A stretch of DNA of 64,000 nt from Sipunculus nudus (lineage: Eukaryota; Annelida; Sipuncula; Golfingiida; Sipunculidae), in NCBI GenBank assembly GCA_026874595.1, contig CM049310.1, positions 52,714,558 through 52,778,557 of the forward strand, given 5' to 3'. Made by a program: the position numbers and the translations under genes. Below the pieces are notes generated by a model. It saw nothing but the letters and a program-made list of their open reading frames with translations, had not been told where the DNA came from and made no database searches. Positions 1 through 27,796 of the stretch are shown here, piece by piece (position 1 is the first letter of the stretch; every line of letters starts with the position of its first letter).

Positions 1-212
1 CTGTACAGAAATTTGAGATGTACCTGGCTTGTAGACTGTTCACCATTCAGACCGACCACAAACCATTAAAGTGTATTAGCAAATCAAAATGTGCTAATAA
101 GAGAGTAATGAGATGGGCACTGGTTCTACAAGAGTTTAGATTTGATATTGAAGCAGTGTCAGGTAAACTAAACCATGGACCTGATTTTCTTAGCAGACTG
201 CCTGAGTGTTAG
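1..212 (+). CDS. Ty3/gypsy-like retrotransposon Pol, RNase H C-terminus (partial)
   Basis: The reading frame is open from the left edge to a TAG at 210-212. It shows the end of a retroelement RNase H domain: the 'QTDHKPL' block, an 'RVMRWALVLQEF' block and a closing 'HGPDFLSRLP', as in Ty3/gypsy polymerases, where RNase H removes the RNA strand during reverse transcription. The reverse transcriptase part lies outside the window. The protein ends right after RNase H, and no integrase follows in the 220 bp before the probable LTR. Either integrase was deleted, or it sits upstream of RT as in Gmr1-like elements. The element has the same orientation as ASCC2 and probably lies in one of its introns. 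Confidence 0.85.
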   Translation, partial: VQKFEMYLACRLFTIQTDHKPLKCISKSKCANKRVMRWALVLQEFRFDIEAVSGKLNHGPDFLSRLPEC

Positions 213-416
213 GATGTAATGAGCTATAATGTTTAGCCAGTTAAGTCTAAACATGTACAAGATTTTGCCCTGTGTCATAGACCGTGGGCATGTACTAATG
301 ACAACTTGTTACATGACCCTTATGTATTGCTATGTATTGCTACATGTAAATATGTTTAGCTGGACCCTGTAAGATAGAACGATACGATGTATCGAGAAAA
401 TACTGTGTATTTTCCT

Positions 417-429
417 TAAAAGGAGGGGG
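417..429 (+). other. Polypurine tract of the retrotransposon
   Basis: A purine run (AAAAGGAGGGGG) follows the Pol stop codon by about 200 bp and ends three bases before the probable LTR. This is the expected position and composition of the plus-strand primer of an LTR retrotransposon. Confidence 0.65.
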
Positions 430-432
430 TGA

Positions 433-1551
433 TGTCACCAGAAATCGGTGACAATAAGTACGGTGTTTTGTATCATAGTTTAACGAAGTCAGTTCTCTAT
501 TGGTATTGACGTGAAGCGTCTTCCTAAAGCGTTGACAGGTCTTGATTGTATATATATGAAATCCCATCGGCTATCAGCTGATTTTATCTGTGTCACGCAT
601 TGAGTGTATTACTTCTGATATGTGGGTCGCCAAGGTGACGCTAGCAGTCAAACCAGGTCACATATAACCTTATATGGGACACTTGAGCCATAAGCCAATC
701 AGAGAACCGGATCGCCGTATTGTGACGACGATTGTGACGTCAGAGTTCAGGGAGAGACGCTGGAAGCTGCCTTCAGTTGGGTCTTGAAGCTTGAGGTGGC
801 AGCACGCACGCACGAACATTGAAACGCCAGGAACGGCATAGAAGCAAGCTTCTACATGAGGCAAAGACCCAGCTCATGAGAACTCAGCCGTGCTGCCGAC
901 AGAGCTTCGTATTGGCGATAAAGTGAGAGAGCGTTTGTCACCTGCCGGCCTAGTTCAGCTTGACCTAGATACATAACCGCTGTAAGCCGTGAAACCGTTG
1001 CTACAAGAGCAAGGTCAAGGACTCTAAGCTCTACGTAAACAAAGAGCGCTATCGCATTCAGGTGAACGTAAACCTACCCGGGTCGCTGACAAGCAAGATC
1101 AGTTGAAGATCGCTAAACTCAGAAAGACTAGATCTATATGGTACTAACCATACGCTAGATTCTACACAAAACAGTAACCAGAGATCTCTGAAGGAACTGG
1201 ACTTTATGGTTTTTTTTTATACAAACCATGGACTCAGTAAAATATCCTGTAATTTTAATGTGAAGAACTGTCGTATTGACACATCAACGCACACACTCAC
1301 ATTGGTGTCTCTGTAAGTATTGTCTTGAATTATATTTGTGAATTTAACCTGATGTCTCATAGTTTCTATTGATCTAGGTGTATGATTGTCTGGTATTTTT
1401 ATACACGTCCTTAAAAGAACCTGGAAATGTCACCTGTAATGACCGGGATCTAATTTCTTGATTAATGAAATCAAGTGGCGAGCATTAACCCATCCTATTG
1501 TTTTATAGGATATATCCGTTGTAAAGTTTTCACGTTAAGTTAGGGGTGACA
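433..1551 (+). repeat. Probable 3' LTR of the retrotransposon
   Basis: The segment starts TGTCACC and ends GGTGACA, a 7-bp inverted pair with TG..CA ends, directly after the polypurine tract. Length is about 1.1 kb. A TATATATAT run near 549-557 could be the LTR promoter. The partner LTR would be left of the window, so the boundary cannot be proven. The same 7-mers recur inside (near 446 and 1427), so the right border is the weaker one. No coding potential is seen. Confidence 0.6.
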
Positions 1552-2143
1552 CTGTCCATAGAGAACACAAATTCGGCTGGTGTAATAACAATAAATATAT
1601 TTTTACAGATATATTTTTGTTATCATTAAAAAATCATCTCTTACAGGCCATGCAAATATCTTCATACAAAAAAATTAAATGGCTCACTGCTTACATTAAT
1701 GACCAAAAGCATGCACTACATGTTTATATTATGTTATTGAAAACATTTGCTGGTGTGACAGGTTCTAAAATTCAACTATAAATTACAATCATATAAGCAT
1801 ATTTAAATATAGCAAAGTAAAATTTAAGGGAACTCCTTGAAAGGAATGGATTGAAAATGTTTGACAAATGATTGCTATATTAATGTGTGTATCTTCAGTG
1901 TCAAGTAGTTTAAGTAGAAGTGCCAAGTGGGTGAAAACATGCTTGTGGAAAATGGAGGGGGCAATATATATTTGAATTCCATGTGCTAAATGCGTAGGAA
2001 ATGTGAGAGGATTAATGATAAAGGAAGAACACTTGTGTTTCAGTTTCTCTAAATGTGTTAACATACCTTAATCTGCAGTCAGTCAAGGAAGAGAAAACAA
2101 TAGGATGATGGATATCATTTCTAACTGATTAATTCTTTTATAG
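1552..2143. other. AT-rich intronic sequence, nothing recognised
   Basis: No ORF, repeat or RNA gene is recognised. I looked here for the ASCC2 exon that should precede 2144 (it would encode an 'LPHDKFWCQ'-like segment) and did not find it. The stretch ends with the acceptor TTTTATAG. Confidence 0.5.
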
Positions 2144-17729
<15,586 letters not shown>

Positions 17730-19595
17730 ACTAATGCAAGTCTAAAAGTTAGATTGTTATCACTTTGTGTCAAAATGACTATAGTCCCTATCTTAAGAAA
17801 AATCCTTTGCAAATTAATGTTATCCTTAAAACAAATATGCAGATTTCCTGCCACATTTGTGTAAAGTAATAAGATATCTAATTCAAAGTATTTTCTTGTC
17901 AACCCCTATTGATGGACCCAGGAAGGCGTCTCTCCAGTATATAGCTAGAAAGTATGTTCTTCCATGAAAGACTTTCCTTACATGTCTATGGTTCCCAGAG
18001 CTATTATAAGACAATAGACTACTGACACCTTTGTATGCTTTTACAAAGGTCGGTCATGTATGATGTTGGATTGTCTGACATCATCACCTGGAATGGTTTA
18101 TTTCTAAGTTCACCATTGATGAACAGGTTGCAGACACTGTTGATTGTTCTGTCATATTTTGGATTATAATTTGTCTTAAACAAATTCAGTGCAAGGTAAG
18201 AGATTATTTTTCAACCAGGCAGTCAGCAGAATAGCTCCTGCCACCTTTGAGTCAGAATGTTTATACCCCCTCACATATATTAAAATTATCCTGGACAAAC
18301 ATGCAGACACAGGTACTAGGACCAACTCGAGTAAGAGCAGATAAGTTGGCTTAATAAGGTGCATGCGATTTATTCCGTATATTGATAAATTATGCATATG
18401 GCAATTTATGGAAGGAAATGTTTTCTCATTTATACAATAGAATCTTTTCCACTATAATTTGAATCATGACAGCAATTTAATTTGCAGAATTTTTCAATAT
18501 GGCTAAAGTAAAAAGTTCATATGTATTTTCTGCATGTCCTACTACCCAACCAACAGTTATTAATGGTCAGGCTGAACATGTTTGTCTTTACAAATCGGTG
18601 AATTATCAGTACAGTTTGGTGGAATCAGCTTCATTTGATTGTATCTAAACAATGATGGAGGGAGGGGCATGGGAGCACACATAATGAAAAAGAAAACACA
18701 GGGATACAGAGGCACATTTAAAAGAGAAAGGGAGAAACTAGATGCACACTGTCAACAAAAATTGATTGACATAGTAATTATTGGTTGACATAGCACTACA
18801 CATATCCAAGTAAAAGTTTTGTGACAGATTGATACATAATGTCTGTACATTTATCTTTCTATGGCTCCTGCAGAGGACACGTCCACTAGAACTTGTGAAA
18901 TTACATTGTTAAATGCAATAAGGATACTTCTTCATCAGTGCCAAAAGAACCAGGGATTCCAGAAAAAAATATTTCAATCAATTATCAGGAATATTCAATG
19001 GCCATTTGTCTTCATGTTTGAAAGGGATTTAACTATGGTAAAATAATTTAAAAGTTAAGCATTTGTTTTTTTATGTTGGGTAAGGTGTCTGTGAAAAGAT
19101 GTGCAGGTTCCAGACATTGAAAGAACCATTGTTACAGAATTGTTTTTGTTGATGGTAAATAAAATTATCAAAGATACATCATTATTGGTGTGTGGTCTTT
19201 TTCATATACTTCTAAATACCATACATGTATAATAATAAATTGTCTTATTTCAGCAAATTAAAGAAATATATTCAGTCTACAATGCTTCTGCCCAGTTCCT
19301 AAGTATTTGCATATATATATGATGATATGGAAACCTGCACACCTAGTGTCTGCATTATGTGGTGCATTTCTGATGCTTGTATTCCAGATGTGTCAGAGGT
19401 TTCTTATTAGTAATACAGACACTTGGCACCAGAACTTGTAACTTTTAAGAAAGATAAAATATCCCGAAACTTTCCTAGGCCTTGAAATTAAACTATTCTG
19501 CAATTTTTTTTCTGTAAAAATTTTTGAACCATACAAAAAATCCATGCTACCATTACTGGTATATTTGGTATATTTCTTATATATTTGCATGCTAA
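17730..19595. other. Downstream of ASCC2: 3' UTR and unassigned sequence
   Basis: No ORF or matched repeat is recognised. The only clear AATAAA-type signal noticed is near 19157 (GGTAAATAAAATT), about 1.4 kb past the stop, so the length of the 3' UTR is undecided. Confidence 0.4.
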
Positions 19596-20350
19596 AATTA
19601 CAATCTCAGAAACGGTTGGAGCTATCATCATCAAATTTTATGTTAATGTTCGTCTCTTGAGTCATATCAGAAACAGGTATTGGTGGTGCCACCTGCATTG
19701 GTTTTTTTGTACGTGGGTCAACGGTGCCTGAAGCATACAGAGGGCTACAAAAACTTCTTCTCTGAAAGCGTAAAGCCAAATTGTTTCATATTGCACAGAA
19801 ATCAAATGCTCCTATGGTAATGCTTTCTTAAGTTTGGTCAAATGGTCTCTGTTCAATGACTTTTGGCCGAGTTATGGGAAGCTGAATATAGTCAAATGTT
19901 ATAGCAGCCTATTTCTGCTCAGTGGGTACAAAGATCCTCTTCTCAAAAACCACTGGGTCAAATTCTTAAATCTCACACATGAATGATCCTTAGATGTTGA
20001 TAATTCAAATTTGTTCAAATGGTTTTGATTCAGAGATTTTCTTAGATAGTATACCGGAAAAGTTAAAAATGATATAAAAAGCTTCTCTGAAACTTTCCAG
20101 CCAAATTGTCCAATATTTCACAGAAATGATCCCTAGAACAATCTCTCGCAAATTTGTTTGAATGGCTCCAGTTTGTTGATTTTTGGCCGAGTTACAGGAG
20201 GTTTAACTCAGTGTTCTGTGCAAAAAGCATACTTAACTTAAAATCTCAGCTACAGCTGGAGCTGTCAACCCAAATATTATGCCAATGTTTGTCACACGAG
20301 TCATATCTGAAATTGATGTGTTGGTGGCGCAATCTACATTGACCTGTTTT
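19596..20350 (+). repeat. Family L repeat, copy 1
   Basis: Contains 'AATCTCAGAAAC.GTTGGAGCTATCATC', 'TGGTGGTGCCACCTGCATTG' and several 'TCTCTGAAA..TTTCCAGCCAAATTGTC' blocks. Related, inverted sequence lies at 57870-58390 and 48440-48740. There the family closes with 'CGCCATCGCATAAGCTCACAG', a motif common in bivalve repeats. Confidence 0.75.
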
Positions 20351-20399
20351 TTACAAGCAAAAATGTAAGTTAAGACTCTTCTAGCTTATACACTGTTAT

Positions 20400-21005
20400 T
20401 TAGCTCAGCTGACTATAAGTCATCTGAGCTATAGTCGTGGTCCTTTGTCCGTCGTCAGGCCGGCCGTTAACAGGGCACGTTTTAAAACCTTGAACCTACG
20501 AATCCAAATCTTTGCATACCATTAGATGTCCCCGAAATCTCCTACCATACCAAAAATTGGGTCATTAGGACTTCATTCCTTCGAGATATTAAGGAAAAAC
20601 ATCCGTTTTCCATTAAAAAGCCATTGTTTCACTTCAAGGCTGCCTAATATCAAAACCACGGATCTGTTTTTGATCATATTTAGTTTTCATTTTCTTCCAT
20701 ACATTTTCTATGAACATACCAAAAATTAGGTCAGTATTGGGTATTATTTTGAAGTTATGGGCCCAAATTTAATGCAATTTTTTTAAAAATCAGGAAATAT
20801 ATTTACTCACCTAACATGAGAATTGCTGAAGCTGGAGACTTTTTTTTCAGGAATATAACTTTATTTAATCAAGATTCAATTGTTTACCCAAAATTAGATC
20901 TGAATTTTGCAAATTTGTCAAGTTATTAGCATAAATAAAAAAATCAATACCTTAAATTTTGTCCAACTTTAGCAATGGCAGGTTTTTTCCCTGTAAGCAC
21001 TGTTG
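20400..21005 (+). repeat. Family N repeat: AGCTCAG hairpin, copy 1
   Basis: The head is a hairpin (AGCTCAGCTGAC 20402-20413, loop TATAA, GTCATCTGAGCT 20419-20430), then 'ATAGTCGTGGTCCTTTGTCC' and a body of about 570 bp. Nearly the whole body is found inverted at 61105-61715. A relative with the same head lies at 28538. Confidence 0.88.
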
Positions 21006-21240
21006 ATTTAATTTTCACAACATATATACATAAGGATTAAATCTTTTAAAATCTGAAATTTCAAAGGAATTAATTGAAAAGAGTAGCTTTTATTCAAGTT
21101 TCCATACACCATGTCAAGTGTTGTTTACAACTAGCCCACCTGGTAGTACAGCCTTCACTTGCATTATGTAACTGACCCCAGGCAGCTTGCCTTGGCTCAG
21201 CTAGGCCACTACTAGCAGGCATCCCCTCTGCCCTGCACCC

Positions 21241-21257
21241 CCCCCCCCCCCCCCCAC
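21241..21257. repeat. Poly-C tract
   Basis: About 17 consecutive C, a likely assembly-unstable homopolymer. Similar tracts lie at 25741-25754, 38648-38656 and 49674-49697. Confidence 0.9.
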
Positions 21258-21476
21258 CAGATGGTGGATCAACTAGATGAATGTTATAATTTTCTGTATT
21301 TTATTTTATTCTTGGCTATTCTACATTTTAGATTTTGTATTGTACCACCAGGGTTACAATGATCAAAGTGCACATTTAATTGTGTCCACAAAGTGGTGTA
21401 TTGGTATGAAAGTGTGGATGTTTATCAGATAAGGAATTTCTTACTTAGAAGAGTAAATACTTCACCAGGTGTGAAA

Positions 21477-22739
21477 TCTATCTATTAATAGCGTAAGGCG
21501 ATTTTTGTGATTTTCCGTATCTCCTCTGATACCGCCGTACGGATTGCCGTGTTTTTCGACATACATATGCTCTGGGTTTGTCCGAAGAGATTCCGCCCCC
21601 TTTTATTTGCAATATTTGCGTATTACCTGCATAAATAATTATTTTAATATTTGCTCCCCCGTGGGCGCCTCTTTTCTTTGTGGCTTTGGGCCCGGTAACA
21701 CAATGGCCATAGGGTGTGTGATGGCGGGACAGAGTTTTACTCCGGGGGCCTTATGTGGGGTTTTCGTACAATTTGCGGTTACCGGCCCGAAATAATCCCC
21801 ACCGGCAATCCCTTCTCAAAAGGGGGATCTTTGAAAGAATTGTTTTGCAGGCCTTCCTGCGACCGGGGGGTCGCACGAGGACTCCTACCTGCGACCAACC
21901 TGACCTGATATGCTTGAGTGAACATCAACCGGGTGGCTGAATCCGTGATGGTTAAACAGCGCACACGCGGTCGCACGAAGTCCAGGGCCTAGCATGCGAT
22001 TGAGATGCTTGACAAATATTCACAAACATATGCATATGTAGACCTACTATGTAACAGATGAAAAGAAAATGTTAACCAAATTCACGTCGTGGTTGGTACA
22101 GTGTAATGTGTACACGTGTGGATTTGTAAAAGTTGTAAACATAATATAGACTTAAAATGTTTTGAATATCGAGATTTTTTTTTCATTAATACATTTACGA
22201 ATGTATAATTCCTGTAAAAAATGTAGATTTAATACGGTTATACTGGTATTTGTCTCTTTTATATCCATATGACATCTCATTCAATAATGTTTATGTAATA
22301 CTCTTTATTTTTAAAGACTTTATATTCTTTCATTCAGTATGTATGCTTATTGCGTATAAGCCATGGCCATAATTGTTATTATTTTCACAAATAAAACTGG
22401 TAATTTTGCATTTTTTTCTTAGGTCTATTCCATGGGCGGTTTCTTTTGTATGTAATTGTGATATTGTTGATCAGTTTCTCATGTCACATGGTACATGTGT
22501 AGGTACTATTTGTTAAAGACCCTGACCACATGTTAGGCACTGGCTTTGGGCGACCGTGTGCGACTGTACGCTGTTCCGAAACATGTTCCGAACGCTGTTC
22601 CAAAAGATTTTTATCCACAACACCATACATATAATGGATCTATATATAAAAAGCGTAACGCGAATTTTGTGATTTCCGATACCACCGTATGGTTGTGTTG
22701 TGTTCGTCCCAAACCGTGCGTAGCACGGATAATTGCTAG
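21477..22739 (+). mobile_element. Non-autonomous Helitron with canonical ends
   Basis: The 5' end is A|TCTATCTATTAATAGCG (21477). The 3' end has a hairpin CCGTGC-GTA-GCACGG (22714-22728), seven bases, then CTAG|T (22736-22740). This is the Helitron pattern: 5' TC, 3' hairpin plus CTRR, insertion between A and T. A second 5'-like end occurs at 22639 (next entry). No Rep/helicase ORF is present. The interior is locally GC-rich, with GGTCGCACGA-type stretches. Confidence 0.65.
22639..22739 (+). mobile_element. 101-bp mini-Helitron sharing the same 3' end
   Basis: A|TCTATATATAAAAAGCGTAACGCG at 22639 resembles the 5' end at 21477, both going on to a 'GTGATTT(T)CCG' block. It reaches the shared 3' hairpin and CTAG after only 101 bp. 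Either it is a separate minimal element, or the larger assignment is two elements side by side. Confidence 0.6.
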
Positions 22740-23330
22740 TTGACTATTAATTCCATTAATAAATTATAGCTGAGACAGTAATTAGCACAATGATATTGTT
22801 TGTCCCTCATTCAACCAACAGTATGTATACTTTATTTGAAAAGATGTTTTTATTTTATCAAATTTACTGAATCTTTTATTTCATTTCAGTGAAAAGGATT
22901 AAGCATGTACTGAAAACTCCAATGTGGAAAACTTTTAATAGTGATTCAAGGAATAATCTTTTAGATGTCATGTTGTGGCATTATTTTCTTTTAAATTCAG
23001 TTTAAACATTTGTGATTTAAAAATAATAAAATATATGTGTATGCATAATATGACCCAATATGAGCTACACTCTGGATATATAATGATTGCAACTTAGAAT
23101 TCTAATATTTTAACTTATATTTTCATTTTTTTTATTACAAATGTAAATAAAAAAATGAATCAGATAAAAACTATTAATGGAAAGAGTGGATATGCTAAAA
23201 AATAGGCTTATATATAAACTTAAATGCATTATTCTCTTGAAAGTGAAATAAAGGTATTAGTCCATTCTGTCCACTTGCCTGTCCATCTGTAAATTTATAT
23301 ATGCATCACAGTATCTCAAAACTGTTACTG
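22740..23330. other. AT-rich intergenic sequence, nothing recognised
   Basis: No ORF, repeat match or RNA gene found. Confidence 0.4.
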
Positions 23331-23700
23331 TTTTTCTTCATGACAGTCTTGTCAGAGTATTAGTTTGCAGTCATATATTTAGAACTTTACTATAACCAAG
23401 TAGGAGGGCCCCTTTCCTCTTAGCTTTTCATATGCTTATATAAATGAAAAACATTACAATAGAATATTTAGCATATTTTGCATTTGCAAAAATTTCAAAA
23501 TTCAGCTGAGCGCCGTGACCCATGGGTCCCTTGTTTAAAGAAACTGTTAAGCTGACTGGTTTAAACTTTACAAGAATTGTTCTATGGTATTGTTCTGTCA
23601 GTTTTATAAGAACAGACTGGGAAAATGCAGCTTTAAAAAGCAGTGTAGCCAATTGAAAAAGGCTTTCAGTGTTTGAAAACAGATTTGGCAGCAAGTTTCA
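23330..23700 (-). repeat. Family J repeat with GACCCATGGGTC palindrome
   Basis: Read on the - strand, it starts AAACAAG then the 12-bp palindrome GACCCATGGGTC (23517-23528), 'CTCAGCTGAATTTTG', and a body with 'GCATATGAAAAGCTAAGAGG'. The body is repeated in the other direction at 63841-64000. The flanking part at 23540-23700 is repeated inverted at 57640-57820. Confidence 0.8.
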
Positions 23701-24229
23701 ACATGTAAAGAGGTCAATCAGTGCACCCAGGTGCAGTCCAGACATCACTATGGCAACCGACCTGGCTCTGCCTGGTGTCCAGATACAGTCTAGACGTCTA
23801 AACGATGTGTTTAGACACATCATCTAGACGTCTAGAACCTCCTGTGTCAGATTTTACAATAGGTCAAATTACGCTCTGTATCTATAAATAACTTTGGCAG
23901 ACTGCCAACCATTTCAGATTTGCCAACAGGTCAAGTTTCAGTCTGTAAGAGCCAGTGGTAAGTTTCAGTCTGTAAGAGCCAGTGGTGCGGTTACATGTGG
24001 CACATTAGGTACCCTTGACCTGGGGGAAAGCTGAGCCTCCATTGCAAGGATGCATGAATAGGTGTGACGCAATACCAACCCTAAAAGAAGAACTTGTTCT
24101 TAGATTTTATATGGAAAAAGCTAAAACACATTTTAAATTGTTCCTCCAAAAACCATGCTGCGAAATTGTCCATTCATCTGTCCCAAAATTCCTCCCTGGC
24201 AAAAAGAACATACTGGAAATATCCTGACT

Positions 24230-24420
24230 GATACATCCTAGTTTTAAAATATCCTAGTCCGGAATATGCCGGTCTGAAACGTTCATTTGGCTGAAATCAT
24301 AATGACAAAGGTAGAATCTATATGCAGGACATGAGATGATCAATATAAAATTTTAAAAATAAACATTCATATTCCCAAACTTTGCACATGTTCGCATTAG
24401 GCCTGTAGGCCTTGTTTGAT
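24230..24420 (-). repeat. Family M repeat, copy 1
   Basis: On the - strand it starts AAACAAGGCCTACAGGCCTA and continues 'ATTATGATTTCAGC', 'GGA.TATTTTAAAAC'. The direct partner is 56683-56852. A stub with the same start lies at 32336-32356. Confidence 0.75.
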
Positions 24421-24695
24421 ATATAAAACACCATTTAAAGTCCATAAAGACAAGTTAAAATATATAATTGTGTACAATCTTCATTGATGGGATAACAGTA
24501 TGGTAGAGACTCAAGAAGAAAAGATCCAATACTGGAGAAAATGTTTTAATATAATATGCACTTTATTTGTTGATATCAGGTGTCAGTCAATTATGTGTAC
24601 ATTATGTGAATAAAAACCTTTATAAAAAAAAGTAATGCACATTATAGTCTCATGGTTATGGCTGTAATCAATATGCAAATATCACTAATAATTTA

Positions 24696-25656
24696 TCTAA
24701 TACTTATAAAAAGGAATTCGGTTCACGTTTGTTCGCAGTGTTCTCTAAAACCGCGTTGTGTACAATATTGTGCCATATATCATTTGAAAGGTTATTATCC
24801 CCCCAGTGACATAGGCGATATGAAAATAAATAATTTTTAATGTACATATAATTTTGAGTGATTTTTCCGGGGTTTTTTTTTACCGAGCACAGCCGAACTG
24901 CCTTCGGCAATCACCGGAATGTGTACATCGTGGTCACTTAACCTCTAACACAAAGGACTATTGTTCATATGAATAAAGCTTGCTTTCATTGAGGGATTTG
25001 ACCCACGTGCGTGGTCAGTAAAAGAGAAAAACACATGTTTCTCGCTTTATAAAATGGAGAGTTCAACCCAGGAGGATTAATGACAAAACCTAATTCAGGG
25101 TCCGAAATTCAGGAACTGGGGTGGTGGCGGGGGTTCAGGCCTCAAAATGTGTCTGTTACGATGAAAGAAAGGTTGAAGTAGTTAAAAATGGGATACGGAC
25201 CCACTGCATGGAGTCCCGCTGGGTCCGCTTCTGCTACTTACGATGTAGGCATATTTCTGTTTCTTTCTTCATGGACAGTTTCCTTGCAACGTACATTTAA
25301 TTAATCTTTCATGTGTTCCTCGCATCAACCTATTCTTTATACGTCCAACGATAGAAACCAGTCAAACATCAACGAAACACTGTATGCCTCCGCGTCTCAT
25401 TCCGGTTCGCAATGTTAACCATCACTGACCAGGTCTTCAAGGTAAACATACCGGGGTATGATTTTTGCCACGAGCACAGCGCCACAAAATAACAGTAAAA
25501 TAATATTTGTACATATCGTATTCCGAGAGTTTCCCACTAAAAATCTATATTTTCTTTTAACTTTTATAATAAAAAAATGAGTCAACATTCAATATCTCTG
25601 TAAATATATCTCCCAAACCCCGGTTAAAAGCCCGGTATACCGGGTTTATCAGCTAG
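24696..25656 (+). mobile_element. Non-autonomous Helitron, second element
   Basis: The 5' end is A|TCTAATACTTATAAAAAGG (24696). The 3' end is the perfect palindrome CCCGGTATACCGGG (25631-25644), eight bases, then CTAG|T (25653-25657). It is 961 bp with no ORF of interest. The ends match the Helitron rules independently of the element at 21477-22739, and the hairpin sequence differs. Confidence 0.72.
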
Positions 25657-25669
25657 TATTATATAAATC

Positions 25670-27085
25670 AAATTCGCACAAAACTAGACATTTCTTGGCA
25701 CCACTGGCGCGGTGCCATTGTATTCCCAGACATAGTAATTCCCCCCCCCCCCCCTTTTTTTAAGAATAGGCCCCCATCTTAAGCAGCATATACTGATACT
25801 TGGCAAGCAACCATGATTTCTTCCATCTATCAAATGAGAAACAATATATGGGGGCCAATATGGGGAATCACTCTTGAGAAAAGGGGATTAATTTATAGCA
25901 TTAAATGGTAAGGCAGGTGGCGCCACCTGTCTGGTTGATGAGAAAACTCTCCCAGATGGATGTACATGCAAAATTGAAGACCAAAACTATGTACTATAAC
26001 TCAGTTATGAGCAATTTTCACCTACAGCAAATGTATTGATGGAAGCCACACAAAAACAAATGCAGACGGCGCCACCAGTCTTGATTGTGAGATGGAGGTA
26101 TCTTAGATCTATGGAAAGCACAATTTCAGGCCAATACAACAAATCATTCAGAGAAATGGGCATTTATTTATACTATGAAAACGGTAAGGTAGGTGGTGCC
26201 ACCTGTCTGGTTGCCCAGAAAACTCCAAGATGGATTTACATGCCAAATTTCAAACCAACATATTGAATGACTCCTGAAATATGAGCAATTTTGACCTTAA
26301 GCAAATACACTTGCACCAAGAGTTTTGAACAGGAGATGAAGGTATTCCAGATCCTTGGACAAGCACAATTTCAGACCAAACTGGCAAATCATCCCTGAGA
26401 AAAGCGCATAAATTTATACTATGTAATTATTTAGGTAGGTTGGGCCACCTGTCAGTTTTACCAGAAAACTCTTCAAGATGGATAGACATGCCAAATTTTG
26501 GACCAATACCTTGAACCATTCCTAGATGAGCAATTTTCACCCAAAGCACATGTATGATGGACGCCACACAAAAGGATTGCAGATGGCACTACCTGTCTTG
26601 AATACAAGATGTAGGTATCCAAGATCAATGGACATGCTTAATTTTAGCCCAATCTGTCCATCAGTTTTGGCTTATATTGCTCACAGTACTGTCAAGTTGC
26701 AATGAAGGGGAATTAGAAGGTATGAAAACAAGAAGAGGACAGAAGATGGAGCTACCTGTCTCTGGCAGAAGACAAAGCTATCCAAGATCTTCAGTCAATT
26801 TGATTTTTGGACCAATCCATGCATCCTTTATTGAGATATTTATGATTTTGTGTGATTTTCACAATATATAGCAATATTCAAGGTCAAGGTCACTCACAGG
26901 AAAGGTCATGACCCCAATTTAAATATGCATCATCCCATAACCCATATCTATGTATATGCATAATATAAAGGAATTCTGTCTATAAGTTTTTAACTTGCAA
27001 TGCCCACAGTACTGTCAAATGGCAATGATAGGGGTATAAAACAGTACGAAAACAAGAAAACACACACACACACACACACATAATG
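25670..27085 (+). repeat. Family I repeat, copy 1 (GGTGGYGCCACC modules)
   Basis: The start is AAACTAGACATTTC, hairpin GGCACC..GGTGCC, then 'ATTGTATTCCCAGAC'. It contains GGTGGCGCCACC at 25916-25927 and the near match GGTGGTGCCACC near 26193, followed by 'AAGGTCAAGGTCACTC.CA.AGGAAAGGTCATGACC'. It ends in a (CA)n run at 27061-27079. Partner copy: 51041-52435. Confidence 0.8.
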
Positions 27086-27399
27086 TGGTTGGCTTCATAT
27101 TCACATTTTTAAATATCTGCGATTTTCCATTTTGCAATATTTTGTGAGGGTTTCCATTTTCGTGATCTCATTATACAGCTATTTACACAGAGTATATGTA
27201 TTACAATCTGAATCCTATAATATGCAAGCAAAATCTGAACAATATGATGGCGAATTACCCAAGGGAGTTGAAATTCTTGTTCATCATACAATAATTTAGA
27301 AATCTTATTCTATTTATAACATTAGTTTTTGATTCACTGGTAACATTAAAGATCTTTTATTCTTTAGAGAAATCAGTCTTTTATTTTTTATAATTTTTT

Positions 27400-27790
27400 T
27401 TATAAAAATAGGTCCAAAAGACAGATTCAACAGCACATAGACTGTTTATTTTGTTTACATCTGCATGTTTATAACATGTTAGGGGCCTGCCAAAATAATT
27501 CAAACACATTCAACAAGGACATCTAGCAGCATGTCAGAAGAGCCAAAGTTTTGCAAATGGTGTTTTGCAACAAGTGACCTTTCAATTTTCGCATGAATAT
27601 GCAACCAACCACCTAAGATTTTTTCTGTTTGTCAACATTGGCACATGTAACATGTTTACTAACAGCTTGTTGATAATTAAACTCATACATCCATCACAGA
27701 AGGCATAACATGAACTTTTCTTAACAGGAATTGCCTACATTTCAATAATATTATGCAGTGTTAGAAAAAACACAAATGTTACAGAAAAAA
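27400..27790 (+). repeat. Family D interspersed repeat, copy 2
   Basis: Same blocks as 11380-11790. It lies directly beyond the stop codon of the aminotransferase gene, so it may supply that gene's 3' UTR. TTTATT at about 27442 would read AATAAA on the gene strand. That use is inference. Confidence 0.75.
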
Positions 27791-27796
27791 TAGGTT

